From: Hibiscus mutabilis
Taxonomy: Eukaryota > Streptophyta > Magnoliopsida > Malvales > Malvaceae
Length of the DNA: 64,000 nucleotides
Direction of reading: 5' to 3'
Assembly: GCA_019671005.1 (NCBI GenBank)
Contig: CM033719.1
Location: 27,330,750 to 27,394,749 of the forward strand
Position numbers and translations under genes: made by a program. Below, in pieces: positions 11,992 through 23,633 of this stretch (the stretch's first letter is position 1; the number at the start of each line of letters is the position of its first letter). The notes below the pieces were generated by a model. It saw nothing but the letters and a program-made list of their open reading frames with translations. It was not told the DNA's origin and did no database searches.

Positions 11992-12138
11992 AGAAAAGAT
12001 GATGATATTCATCTTAAGAAACTCATGTTCGACTGTTCGAGTAACATTGTCTGCAAGGTATATGTGCGTTATCAAATGATTAAGAAGAACTATAAACAAA
12101 TATTACCTTGTAATCACCTGAAGACTATTAAAAAAGTA
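11992..12138 (+). repeat. Dispersed SINE-like repeat, copy 1
   Basis: It shares with copies near 29,095 and 31,690 the order 'gtctgcaaggt', 'gttatcaaatgattaagaa', 'acaaatattaccttgtaatcacc' and 'agactattaaaa'. A 'tgttcgactg' segment stands where a pol III B box would be. The A-rich 3' end fits a SINE, but no A box is clear. Confidence 0.4.
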
Positions 12139-12510
12139 TAATTTTTATTTTTTATATTAAAAAACAAATCTAATTACTAAAATATTTTTTATTCAATTCA
12201 TACCTATTACAATACCATTCTTTACATTATTTTCGAGTTATTTTTTAATTACAAAATATCATGTCAACTAATTTAATAAGATACTATAACAACATTGACA
12301 ATTGAACTTGAATTTTCAAATCTGAAAATTAAAATAGAATACAAGAACCTGATTTAACTAACAATCTAAAGGAATATAATATATAATTGTAAATACACTT
12401 AAAAGAACATTTGATTATATCTGAATATTATTTATAAAATTATTTTTCACGATTAAGTAACAATTTATAAATAAATGTTATAAAAATAATATAAATTAAA
12501 TGATATAAAA

Positions 12511-12752
12511 TGTTGTGAATAAAGTACAGAATATGAACAAGAGAAATGAACAAGAACAAAAATGAGAGATAAAGAGAGAGACTTGTATTATATTCTCAAT
12601 GTAGAGTTGTGTACAATGCTTTCTCCAAACTCTATATTTATAGGCATAAGATGGAAACCCTAATTCCAATGAGTATTAAACCCTAATAATAAAGTACATT
12701 AAAGTCTCATTTAATATATGAATATCCACCATAAATAAAGATATTCATAACA
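12511..12752 (-). repeat. 3' LTR of the outer copia element
   Basis: 242 bp, TGTTG...TAACA, matching 22,079-22,321 throughout. On the minus strand it follows the polypurine tract and the RNase H remnant, which makes it the 3' LTR. Confidence 0.9.
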
Positions 12753-14334
12753 CTCCCCCTTGGATATCCATGAAGATAATATGCCTCGTTAAAACCTTAC
12801 TAAGATAAAAAACTGTGTGGGGAAAAAAATTTAGTAAAGGAAAAAGAGTTCACACATCTTTGATATGCATAACATGTTGCCTCATTAAAAATCTTACCAG
12901 GAAAACCTATTGGGACAAAACCTCGGTAAAGGGGAAAAGAGTGCAAAGCGAATTTACTCCCCTTCATGAAAATATCACATAAGATCTTTGAATCTTCATA
13001 ATTCAATCTTGAATATAATCTTCAAATATTGAAGTAGACTATGCACTGGTGAATAGATCTTTCAAATTACTGATTGAAAAGATTCATCGAATGCTATTCT
13101 TCTAAAGATCACAAGGGACTAAACTTTGAAGAAATATGTTTCGTTTTATCACATTTGATGTATCCACCTTTTGATTGAGATATAAATTTTGCATTATATC
13201 TACACAAGATAGCTTGCATCTTATCTTGTGAAAGCAATTCACATATCTTCTGGTTATGTTTAGCCAAACACAAATTTTGACTTTGCTTCGTGCATAGCAA
13301 TTATTTACATGATTTGGAGAGGTATAGAGTTTTGAAAGATCTAAAGATAATGGTTTCATAACATTTAGATAGTACTTCTAGACCAATTAAGATCCAATGC
13401 ATAGCAATTTTTTTTGGCTTTGCCTCCTGCTCAACGGATGTGCGTTATGCATGTAAAGTCTATTTAAACATTTTCTCTGTTTTTCGATTGATGCACAAGG
13501 ATTTTATTGTTAGGGACAACTCTCCATGAGTCTCAATGATATTCAAATCATCAACATACACAACAACAATAACAAATTCAGAGCTAAACCTCTTAATAAA
13601 AATGCTCGGGGAAATTGAATTATTCTTATAGCCTTTTGCTAATAAGTATTCACTAAGGCGATTATACAACATGTGCCCAAATTGTTTTAATCCATAAATA
13701 GATATGTTCAATTTAATTGAATAATGTTCTCAAAAACTTGAATTAACTGCTTTTGGCAGTCTAAATCCTTCTAGAAGTTTCATATAAATGTTATTATCAA
13801 GAGGCCATACAAATAGGATGTAACAACATCCATTAAGCAGAAACTAAGTCATTTCATTGCCAGACTACTAAAGAAACTAAAAGTAGTTGCATTCATCACC
13901 GAGGATTATGTTTTCTCATAATCGATTCCAAATATTTGTGAGAATATTTGTGCAACCAAACAAGCTTTATATCTCGTAATTTTTCCTTTTTAATTTCTCT
14001 TTCTCATAAAGACACATTTATATCTCACAAATAATTTTTTAAAAAGAGATTTTAGTTTCGCCTCAATTGCCTCTTTCCGTTTTGGCCAATCATGTCTTTG
14101 TTTACATTGTCCAATTGACAATGATTCATGATCCACATCAAAATTCAAAATCTCTAGTGTTATATTGCATACAAATGTATTATCGACGTCGATTTGATTT
14201 TGGTTCCACTTATTACCAGACATGACATAATCTATTAAGATCTATTTATTAGCAGGCTCTTGAGTTATGTCAATGTCTCTATTGGAGACCTTTTAATCTC
14301 TTCTAGAGATTTTCATAATACGTTGATTCCTTAA
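12753..14334 (-). pseudogene. Copia Pol remnant: integrase-RT linker, RVT_2 and RNase H
   Basis: Minus-strand reading from 14,223 gives the linker typical of copia Pol ('CKQRHDWPKRKEAIEAKL'). At 13,711-13,460 comes 'GLKQFGHMLYNRLSEYL', a reverse transcriptase segment ending in the catalytic 'YVDDL', followed at 13,300-13,109 by an RNase H remnant with 'GGYIKCDKTKHIS'. The tail towards 12,800 corresponds to the family's non-coding 3' end before the polypurine tract. Many stops and frame changes separate these blocks. The 5' continuation is beyond the nested element, at 18,705. Confidence 0.82.
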
Positions 14335-15486
14335 TGTTGGGCTCGATGAATCAACCGAAATTGCTTGCCAAGTGGTGGAGAAGTGACTTCTTGGGTGATG
14401 GTGGTGGAAGCAAAAATATAAAAATTAACACAAGAATTTTAGAGTGGTTCGGCTTTCTAACCAAAGCCTACATCCACTACCATAACTTCTATACTAAGGA
14501 TTTCCCAAATTCACTATGAATTTCTTCCCCTGTTCTAGGCTTAGGAGGCAACCCTTACACACGTAAAGCTTCTACCCCAAAGCTTGAGTAAACCCTCTTT
14601 ACAAGAGAAAAGAAAACAAAGCAAACAAGAAATCCCTCACAAGGTAGATTGTTTGCACAATTAAGCTCACTCACCCAAACCTAAACACTTGAGCAAATAT
14701 AACAATTAAAGCTTACAAGTGTAGTCTATACAAAGAATGAGAATTAGAGCACTAAGACTTGATTACAATCATAATAGATGTTGGCAATTTGATCATTAGC
14801 TTTTCCAGGTGCTTGAAGGGTCCTTTTATACTCCCAAATGACTTCTTAGCCGTTGGATACCGCTGGGGATGATTTGGAGCCGTTGGAGACTTTATTTCCC
14901 GTAAAAATCTAGTTTTGGAGTCATCCATTTCGATACACGGTGTTGACGTATCGATACGCGTTCTTTAGAAACTAGTTGTTATGCTATTCAGCCTTGGTGT
15001 ATCGATACACCTATGAAGTGTATCGATACGGGTGTATGGATACACTTTTGGAGTGTATTGATACACTGCGTGTATTGATACACCTTTGAAATGTATCGAT
15101 ACGCTATAGGTAAAATAGCCGTTGAGGGTTTAAAAAACTAGTCGTTGGGATTTGAAAACATAGGGTATCGATACACCTTTGAAGTGTATCGATACGACCC
15201 TCACCATATCGATACGCATAAGCCTGTATCGATACGAGTTTTCGGTTCTAGAAAATTACTGTAGCTGAAACCCTAAGGTGTATCAATACGAGGTGTAACT
15301 GTATCGATACGGTAGTGTTGAAAACTTGAGTTTGGCTACTTTAAAATGTTTAAAACATTTCCAAAACCTCTCAAAAACTTCTCAAACTTATTTTCAAGTT
15401 GTTTGAACTTAGAAACACTTTTGAAACCTTTTCAATTTAGTCCAAAACTATTTTTCAATTATTATATCAAAACAAATATCCTAACA
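14335..15486 (-). repeat. 3' LTR of the Gag-only element
   Basis: 1,152 bp, TGTTGGGCTCG...CCTAACA. It carries about 14 variants of the palindrome GTATCGATAC between about 14,929 and 15,310. Compared with the other LTR it retains about 24 bp near 15,121-15,150 that the right copy lacks. Confidence 0.92.
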
Positions 15487-15487
15487 A

Positions 15488-15500
15488 TCTCCCCCTTTTT
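15488..15500 (-). other. Polypurine tract of the Gag-only element
   Basis: On the minus strand AAAAAGGGGGAGA directly precedes the 3' LTR, the plus-strand priming site for reverse transcription. Confidence 0.8.
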
Positions 15501-16157
15501 GATATAATAAAACCAACTTGAAAAATTATTTTTGAGATTCTCCCTATTAGTAAAAATAAGATTTGAATAATAGATTTAATGATGAAAATCTTATAAGCTC
15601 CCCCTTATTCATTTGAAAATTCAATTTTTCAAAACATTCTCCCCTTTTTGTTATATCAAAAATGATTCAAACCAAAGTTTGAAAACTTTAAAGTTCATAA
15701 CAATGGAGAGTTTCAAATGAAATTTTTTTGACAAAAATAAGTTTTGTTTTAAAATTGGCTCCCCCTTACTCAAGCAACATTCAAATGTTAGTCCAACAAA
15801 TATATGATAAACTAATTGAATTAAAATAAATAAATCAAATTAAAATAAAATTCAACTAATTTTTACCACTTGAACCAAAGGTAGGATTTGAAGCCTTCTT
15901 TCTTCAAGTGTTCCTCCTTGTGTGTATAGAGTTCCCCCTTAATTTCATCACTTGTTGATCAAAGCTCTATCACACCTACAAAAGACAATCACTTGATTTT
16001 TGGTATCCAAATTGCTTTGGATCCATAGGCATTAGTAGCACATAATTTAGTCCTCTTAGGAATCTATTTTTCAATTTCATCATTTTTGGTTGAAGTAATT
16101 AGTCCTTTTGAGACCCAAATACTTCTAAAAACTTTTCCATTAAAAAATCTAGGGGCA

Positions 16158-17531
16158 CTAGATTGTCTTTGATAAAAAAATTGATTTTCCTAAATTGTTT
16201 TTCTTTTCAAGCTCATTGAAAATCAAATCTTTTTCTTTCTTAAGATCATCTATTTCAATTTGATAATCTTTTTCTTTCTTTTGAAGCAAATTTTGTAAAT
16301 TCAAAACTTTAAGTTCAAAGTCCTTTAATTTTGCTTCAAATTCCAAATTGGTTTTCACAAGCAAATTATTTTCATTTTTCAATTTTGAAATCAACTTTTT
16401 GTTCTTAGAAAATGAGGCTTTAAACTCAAAAACCAATTGGTCATAGGCATCTTGCAACTCATCAAAAGTATAAGAATTAGAAATAGATGAGTTAGAAGTT
16501 ACCTCATCCTCTTGGAGGGCCATCATGAATAGGTGGGTTATCTCATCTTCATCGGTGGAGTCTTCATCACTCCATGTAGCCACATATGCTTTCTTTGATG
16601 ATGATCCATTCGTGTTGAAGCGAGGGCAATCAGATTTGGTGTGCCTCATCTTCTTGCATTTCGAGCACTTGGGGGAATCCACCATCTTCATATTTGATTT
16701 ATACTTGGATTCTTCTTTGTTGCTCTTCATGAATCGGGTCAATTCCTTGAAGAGATAGGTCATCTCTTCATCTTCACTTTCCTCCTTACTTGATTCTTCT
16801 CGCTGGCTTGTGGAGGATTGTAGAGCAATGATATTGACATCGATTCCTTGCTCTTCGATTATCTTCTCTTTCTCATTCTTCAAGGGTAGAGACATCATCT
16901 CATGGGTGAGAAGAGACCCTACGAGCTCTTCAAGCTTGAGCTTCTTCAAGTTTTTAACATCAATAATGACCGTCTTCTTGCTCTCCCATGATTCGAGAGG
17001 TGAATAAATCAACTTCCGAACAAGCTTTTCTTCTAGAATCTTTTCTCCAAGACTTTTGAGTTGATTGACAATTGTAGAGAACCGGCCGAACATGCTCTTG
17101 ATGTTTTCATATGGGTCCATCTTGAAGTTTTCGTATTCGAAGTTGAGTATACCAATCTTTGTCTTCTTCACCTCATTTGTCCCTTCATGGATTGCTTCAA
17201 GTTTGTTCCATAACTCCTTGGCACTCTTACAAGAAGATACTTTCATATATTCTTCCGGGCCCAATGCACAAAATAGAATGTGTATGGCCTTGTAATTGAG
17301 TTTCATCTTCTTGCGATCTTTCGCGCTCTATTCCTCCTTGCTTCGATTTAACATGAACGATCCATCTTTAACTATGTCCCAAAGACGATAGTCTTTGCTT
17401 TTCATGAAGAACATCATTATATGCTTCCAAGAAGTATAGTTGTCACCGTTAAAGAAGGGTAGTTTGTCGATAGATAACGCCATGGAAGTCGATTGACTTG
17501 TTTGTTGGTCGAGCTTGCCGGATCTCCTCAA
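16158..17531 (-). pseudogene. UBN2-type Gag polyprotein, one in-frame stop
   Basis: One minus-strand frame of about 457 codons runs from 17,531 to 16,158, broken only by a TAG at 17,330-17,328 where the family has Trp (after 'NRSKEE'). The N-terminal part has the DUF4219-like 'LPFFNGDNYTSWK'. The middle has the UBN2 (gag-polypeptide of copia) region with 'CKSAKELWNKLEAIHEGT' and 'EKLVRKLIYSP'. Then comes an acidic Ser/Glu stretch, a CCHC zinc knuckle 'CSKCKKMRHTKSDC' (C-x2-C-x4-H-x4-C), and a long Lys/Glu/Leu-rich C-terminus likely to be a coiled coil. Gag forms the particle that packages element RNA. No Pol follows. A single nonsense codon in an otherwise open frame implies recent activity or a recent source copy. 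Confidence 0.88.
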
Positions 17532-17561
17532 TAGGTAGTTAAACCTTCTCGATTGAGCCTC

Positions 17562-17573
17562 GCTCTGATACCA
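17562..17573 (-). other. Primer-binding site of the Gag-only element
   Basis: The minus strand reads TGGTATCAGAGC two bases after the 5' LTR. This is complementary to the 3' end of initiator methionine tRNA, the usual copia primer. Confidence 0.88.
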
Positions 17574-17575
17574 AT

Positions 17576-18704
17576 TGTTGGGCTCGATGAATCAACCGAA
17601 ATTGCTTGCCAAGTGGTGGAAAAGTGACTTCTTGGGTGATGGTGGTGGAAGCAAAAATATAAAAATTAACACAAGAATTTTAGAGTGGTTCGGCTTTCTA
17701 ACCAAAGCCTACATCCACTACCTTAGCTTCCCCACTAAGGATTTTCCAAATTCACTATGAATTTCTTCCCCTTTTCTAGGCTTAGGAAGCAATCATTACA
17801 CACTCAAAGCTTCTACCCTAAAGCTTGAGTAAACCCTCTTTACAAGAGAGAAAAAACAAAGCAAACAAGAAATCCCTCACAAGGTAGATTGTTTGCACAA
17901 TTAAGCTCACTCACCCAAAACCTAAACACTTGAGCAAATATAACAATTAAAGCTCACAAGTGTAGTCTATACAAAGAATGAGAATTAAAGCACTAAGACT
18001 TGATTACAATCATAATAGATGCTGGCAATTTGATCATTAGCTTTTCCAGGTGTTTGAAGGGTCATTTTATACTCCCAAATGAGTTCCTAGCCATTGGAGA
18101 CCGTTGAGGATAATTTGGAGCCGTTGGAGACTTTATTTCCCGTAAAAATACAGTTTTAGAGTCAACCGTATCGATACACGGTGTTGCCGTATCGATACGC
18201 ATTCTTCATAAACTAGCCGTTATGCTATTCAACCTTGGTGTATCGATACACCTATGAAGTGTATCGATACGAGTGTATGGATACACCTGTGAAGTGTATT
18301 GATACACTGCGTATATTGATACACCTTTGAAGTGTATCGATACGTTATAGGTAAAATAGCCGTTGGGATTTAAAAACATAGGGTATCGATACGCCTTTGA
18401 AATGTATCGATACGACCCTCACCGTATCAATACGCATAAGCCTGTATTGATACGGGTTTTTGGTTCTAAAAAATTACTGTAGATGAAACCCTAAGGTGTA
18501 TCGATACGGGGTGTAACTGTATCGATACGGTAGTGCTGAAAACTTGAGTTTGGCTACTTTAAAACGTTTAAAACATTTCCAAAACCTCTCAAAAACTTCC
18601 CAAACTTATTTTCAAGTTGTTTGAACTTAGAAACACTTTTGAAACCTTTTCAATTTAGTCCAAAACTATTTTTCAATTATTATATCAAAACAAATATCCT
18701 AACA
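17576..18704 (-). repeat. 5' LTR of the Gag-only element
   Basis: 1,129 bp, TGTTGGGCTCG...CCTAACA, followed by the matching 'cttaa' duplication. It has about 14 GTATCGATAC-type palindromes at about 18,168-18,528 and lacks about 24 bp present in the other LTR. Confidence 0.92.
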
Positions 18705-21400
18705 CTTAATCAAACCATCATAAAATATAGCTTCTTTTCTTTTTTTTCTAAAATTTTTATCTTTGGAACCTACTTGTTTAACATGCTTCAGGCGTAGTTA
18801 GACTCATTAGCAACTAGAGTTTGTCCTTTCGGGACATCAACTTTAGTCGGAGGATTCATAGCTGGTATATGTGACTTAGTCTCTCTTTTAGGGTCAGTAA
18901 AAACATCTGGCAATTGATTTGCTAAGTTTTATAAATGAATTATCATTTGAACTTCTAGTTTACATTGTTGGGTACGTAGATCAAAGTGAGATAATGATAA
19001 TTCATTCTAACTTATTTCTTTTCCTAGTTGTTTATTTTCTCCTTCTAATATTAGGAAAACTGACTCATTAAAATGATGGTCAACAAATCGATCTGTAAAT
19101 AAATTCCACATCAAAAGCTTATATATTTAGTTATTGACGAGAATTCGAATTCGACATATATTCCCAACCTCCTTTGAAGACCCATCTTTGTGTGTTGTGA
19201 TGGAGCAATTAAAACATATACCGCACACCCAAAAATTCTAAAATGGGAAATATTTAGTTCCTGACCAAAAACTATTTGTAATGGGGAGAACTTATGATAA
19301 CTTTTTGTCTTGATGCAAATTAGTAATGCTGTATGTAAAATGGCATGTCACCAACATTATCAAGACGAATTATCTTTATAGGGTAATCTAGAAAATTGCT
19401 CGTAATTTTATCAACTCAACAAGTAACCTCGCAATCGCCAAGTTGCGATTTGAAAACAAGGATACATGTGACCATCTAGTTGATGCATCGATTAAAACCA
19501 TAAAATATATATATGGTCTGTAAGAAGGGTGTATGAGCCCACATATATCACTCTATATTCGTTCCAAAAAATTAATAGATTCATAATCTATCTTAGCTGG
19601 TGATGGTCGAATAATTAATTTGCCTTGAGAACAAGCATCACGTGAAAAACATTACTTTGAAGAATATGTCAGCTCCTCAATGAATGAAAACATGAAGTGT
19701 CAATAATTTTCGCATCATAATTGAACCGGGATGGCCTAACCGGCCGTGCAAAATAATAAAGTTATTGTAAACTTCTGGTTTACAATAGCATGCCAATTTG
19801 TACTAATTCTTGTGTAGTATAATCTGGATGACAGTGCAAGTAATTTTTCGAAGATTTTCTTATTGCCTTGAATTATACTCGTAATTTGGAGATATTCAGC
19901 ATCCACTTCACTAATAGTCTCAATATGATATTCATTTCTGCGAATATCTTTAAAATTCAATAAGTCTTTTTGCGACTTTGACGAGTATAATGCATTGTGA
20001 ATATGGAATTGAGTTCCATTTGGCAATAACATATTTGCTCTTCTAGAGCCTTCTATGATATTAGTACTTTCGAATATAGTACCCGCATTATTCCTTTGTA
20101 TTTTTAAATAGAAAAATATGCATAATTATACACCTTTCAGTATGTACTTTGTTCCATTCACTTCAAGGAATGAAAAATATTGAATATAACACATATCAAA
20201 TCGATTATCTATTAAAGATAATGTCTCAAGAACTTATTACTCTTCCGAAGCATTCATATTCAGTACTTTGAGATATAACACTCACATTTTCCCCTTGCAT
20301 TTGAATGGGAAAAATATTTCTTATGCTTAGTATAGTATGAGTACTTGCACTGTCTGCTAAGAATAAATCGTCACAATTTATTGTATATTTTATTTCGGAA
20401 GTAATCATATTCTTTAAAGGATAATAAATATTTTAAAATATTTAAATATATATGTAATATAAAACGTAAATAAATAACATGTAAAGCAAATTAACATAAA
20501 TCAAAATAAATTAAAAGATCAATTATTCCCTTTAGAGGATATAAGAAAATAAAATAAAAATGTGAATTATCCCTTCAGGGGTTATGAGGAAATCAACATC
20601 CAAATGGGTTGGACCAACAACGCCTAATTATTTTCGCCAATTTCATAAACAAGATTTGTTTATATTTTTTATTTTATCATTCATGATTGTGGATAAAGGT
20701 CTATAATACTTCGGCGTTTGACAAGTATGAGACCAATGATTTGTACCATCATATTGATAACATAAAGATTTTAATAATATCTCTATCACTCTTGTCATCC
20801 TTATAATCCCAATTCGGGTGGTTCTAAGCATTCTTAAAATGATCATTTTATCCATGTCTATTTTTTATGACCTCAATCGCGACCACAATTGCTAATGTGG
20901 CATTTATTCTCTCCGCTATAAAATGTTACATTCACTTCAGGGAATGAAGCGGAGCCAATAGGTCTTTAAAACCTTTTCACGATATCGTGTCTGCAAGACA
21001 ACATTAATTGTATGAAAAGTGGAGTATATTTTTCTAAAATATCCTCATCAGTGATACTCTGACCACAAAATTTTAATTTAATTTGAAACATTCACATAGT
21101 TGAGTTTTATTTACGGACCATATAGTGAATTATCATGTTTGCATTCACTTCAGGGAATGAAACAAATCCAATAATCGTATGGAATAAACACCATGCTTGC
21201 ATTCACTTCATGGAATACCTTCCATAAAAATTCTTGGATCAAGACGAATTTTCGTAACTTGAACTTGGGAGAAGTCTATAGTCGAGTTTTCTGATGTAGA
21301 AGAATTATTGTTGTTGAGCAAATATAGACTTTATAACAGTTATACTATTAAAGAATAATTCATCAACCAATATATATAATATTTACCGGACTTAAAACTC
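18705..21400 (-). pseudogene. Copia Gag-Pol remnant: zinc knuckle, protease, integrase
   Basis: On the minus strand, 20,855-20,643 holds a decayed CCHC knuckle ('CYQYDGTNHWSHTC', with the second Cys replaced by Tyr). 20,408-20,226 contains the protease active-site region 'LADSASTHTIL', with the D-S-A motif intact. 20,032-19,736 is the Gag-pre-integrase domain ('DLLNFKDIRRNEYHIETI'). The integrase core region towards 18,720 is broken into short pieces. Upstream, 'GSASFPEVN' near 20,950 is late Gag. The remainder of Pol continues at 14,334 beyond the nested element. Confidence 0.8.
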
Positions 21401-22078
21401 AAGACGTCAAGTAAAGAACTTATAGGTATAGAATTTTCCTTCAGCCTTTTTCTTTTGATTGAGATTTTCAATCCAATAAAGAATCGCACTAGAACCTGGT
21501 TCATCCTTGGTCAACCATAAAACAATTACACACCTTTTGATCATGATGTTATATGAACCTTAAAAATCAAAACGCCAAATTTAGAAAGAAAAAAAAAACT
21601 AAACTCAAATATATATATATATATAAAGCAAAAGTAAATGGAAAAATTGTTGAGGTTTATATAGCCTGGGGAATTCGAAAAACATCACTGTGAAGTGGCA
21701 TATCCAATCCATCGCTTTCTTCACTTTCCTTAAAGTAACGATTGGTTATTCTATCACCATAATTTTCAAACTAAGTTGATCCCGTAGGTTTCGTTGAAGG
21801 CTCTCTATTTATTCCTGGAGTTATATATATAAACTCGGTGCAACAAAACGTTATTGAATATTAGAATGAAATAATAATCATATAATATATCAAAATACAC
21901 TCAGCTTAATATAAGAGTGATTAATCAGCCACTATATCGATGTATAAATAAGAAAAATGCCATGCTTTCTAAGTTAAGTTGAATATACGGTATATGTAGT
22001 CACCAATATCTTGTTGAAATCTTTTTCGGGAATTGCAAACAAGAATCACGATAATTGAGCGAGATCGTGCTGATAACG

Positions 22079-22321
22079 TGTTGTGAACAAAGTAAAGAAC
22101 ATGAACAAGAGAGATGAACAAGAACAAAGATGAAAGACAAAGAGAGAGACTTGTATTATATTCTCAATGTAGGGTTGTGTACAATGCTTTCTCCAAACTC
22201 TATATTTATAGGCATAAGATGAAAAACCTTAATTCTAATGAGTATTAAACCCTAATAATAAAATATATTAAAGTCTCATTTAATATACGAATATCCACCA
22301 TAAATTAAGATATTCATAACA
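22079..22321 (-). repeat. 5' LTR of the outer copia element
   Basis: 243 bp, TGTTGTGAA...CATAACA, about 16 substitutions from the left copy. The adjoining minus-strand sequence CGTTATCAGCACG is the likely primer-binding site. Confidence 0.9.
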
Positions 22322-22384
22322 TGAATATATATATATATAGATTTGAAAACTTACTCAGAAATAGAAAAATTAACTTTGAAAAAA

Positions 22385-23040
22385 TTTGGGGGGGGGGGGG
22401 AACAAGCTTGAGACATAATTTCCAAAATTTCGGTTAACTGAATTAACCGACCGAACCAAATTTTTTTCGGTTAATCGGTCGATTAATTTTAGGTTCGGTT
22501 GGTTAACGGTTAATGATTTTTTTAAACTTCGGTTATCGGTTAATTCGGTTCGAAATTAGTTAATTAACCGAATTACCCGAAATTTTTATATTTTATATTA
22601 TATATATATATTTATTTATTTTTGGTCACTAAACTTTTAAAAATTATAAAATGATCATTAAACTTTATCAAATTTGCACAAAATGATCATTAAATTTATT
22701 AAATTATTAAAAAATAATCATTAAAATTTTCAATATTTATCAATAATTTAAAATGTGCAATAAATCAATGATCGTTTTGTAATAATTCGATAAGTTTAAT
22801 GGTTGTTTTATAACTTTTGAAAGTTCAGTGGCTGAAAAGATTATTTTAATATAGTTTAGTGACCATTTGTGTAATTTACTCAAAATTTTATAACAAATTT
22901 CGGTTAACCGAATTAACCGAACTTTTTCGGTTCGGTTAAAAATTTTCGAAACAATTTCAATTCAGTTAACGGTTAATAAAAAAAAATTGGTTAATGAAAT
23001 TTTAGAAGTTCGGTTCGGTCGGTTAACCGAACCGATCGTT
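22385..23040. repeat. Decayed hAT-like element with GGTTAACCG subtermini, carrying a nested hairpin
   Basis: 'cggttaactgaattaaccgaccgaacc' words crowd both ends (22,430-22,580 and 22,900-23,035), and the right end, inverted, reads 'ggtgtttaaacgatcggttcgg', a common plant hAT-like terminus. Between them, 22,612-22,875 is a separate inverted repeat ('ggtcactaaactttt' against 'tatagtttagtgacc'). A 13-base G run at 22,389-22,401 marks the left edge. Exact termini are not clear. Confidence 0.5.
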
Positions 23041-23084
23041 TAAACACCATAATAATTTCCCCTTTACTTTTAGTATCTTTCAGA

Positions 23085-23345
23085 AAAAGTAGAAGACAAA
23101 AAAACTTGGACACGTGGTTGGCCAAAATCATGTTTTCAGAGGGTGCAATGGAACTGCAATGCTGCAGAGTGCAGACATTTTGGCTCACATGGGAGCAAAT
23201 TCATGTTTGGTTATATGCTTTAGGGGTCCCGAGATTGATATCAGGGGCTGCCGCTCATGTTTGCAAGTAATATGTCATTTGCCTGCTCTATTTATCCAAA
23301 AGTTCAGACGAAGGGATCGAAACTTGGAGAAAAGTGTGGGGTCAA
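23085..23345. other. Unexplained GC-richer block
   Basis: This stretch is less AT-rich than its surroundings, has no repeat words seen elsewhere in the window, and has open frames on both strands without any family I recognise. It contains ACGTGG at about 23,111. It could be a decayed exon or unique intergenic DNA. Confidence 0.3.
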
Positions 23346-23633
23346 TTTAATTTTTTTAAAAAATAAAGGTCTAAAATGAAATTTTTAAAAATTTTGAGAG
23401 GTTCAATTTCTATGTTCTCAGAAAGATTTAGGGTCTTACTAAAATTTTACGGTTTCGAACAGCTTAGTGAAAAGCCTTTCAAAAATTATGATAGAGATTT
23501 AATTAAGAATATTAAACATTTGAAGCTTAACATAAATTTTTAAAAATTTTGTAAGGGGCAAATTAAAAGTTTTAATATTTTAAAGGACTAAATTTTAATT
23601 TTTCCAAAATAAAAATGGGGTCAATCCCCACGA

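Larger units (their letters stand above)
14335..18704 (-). mobile_element. Gag-only copia-type LTR element (TR-GAG class), nested
   Basis: Long LTRs (14,335-15,486 and 17,576-18,704) are flanked by a perfect 5-bp target duplication, 'cttaa' at 14,330-14,334 and 18,705-18,709. The 2.1 kb interior encodes only a UBN2-type Gag and no protease, integrase or reverse transcriptase, which fits the described plant class of terminal-repeat retrotransposons with a GAG domain. The primer-binding site complementary to initiator tRNA-Met (TGGTATCAGAGC on the minus strand) and a polypurine tract are present, so cis signals look complete. It would need Pol from another copia element. It splits the outer copia Pol upstream of its reverse transcriptase and is younger than it. 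Confidence 0.92.
12511..22321 (-). mobile_element. Ty1/copia LTR retrotransposon (host of a nested insertion)
   Basis: Two direct repeats (12,511-12,752 and 22,079-22,321), each beginning TGTTGTGAA and ending TTCATAACA, frame minus-strand copia remnants in the order Gag zinc knuckle, protease, Gag-pre-integrase, integrase, [insertion 14,335-18,704], reverse transcriptase, RNase H. About 16 differences between the LTRs counted by eye (roughly 93-94% identity) indicate age. The polypurine tract (plus-strand complement 'ctcccccttgg') lies just inside the left LTR, and a 'TTATCAGCACG' primer-binding site just inside the right. The flanks 'taaaa' and 'tgaat' do not match, so the target duplication is lost or mutated. 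Without the insertion it would be about 5.4 kb. Confidence 0.88.

Noticed and set aside
14929..15310. CRISPR-like array (regular short repeats)
   Set aside because: Spacing is irregular, the spacers are not unique, and it is part of an LTR duplicated at both ends of a plant element.
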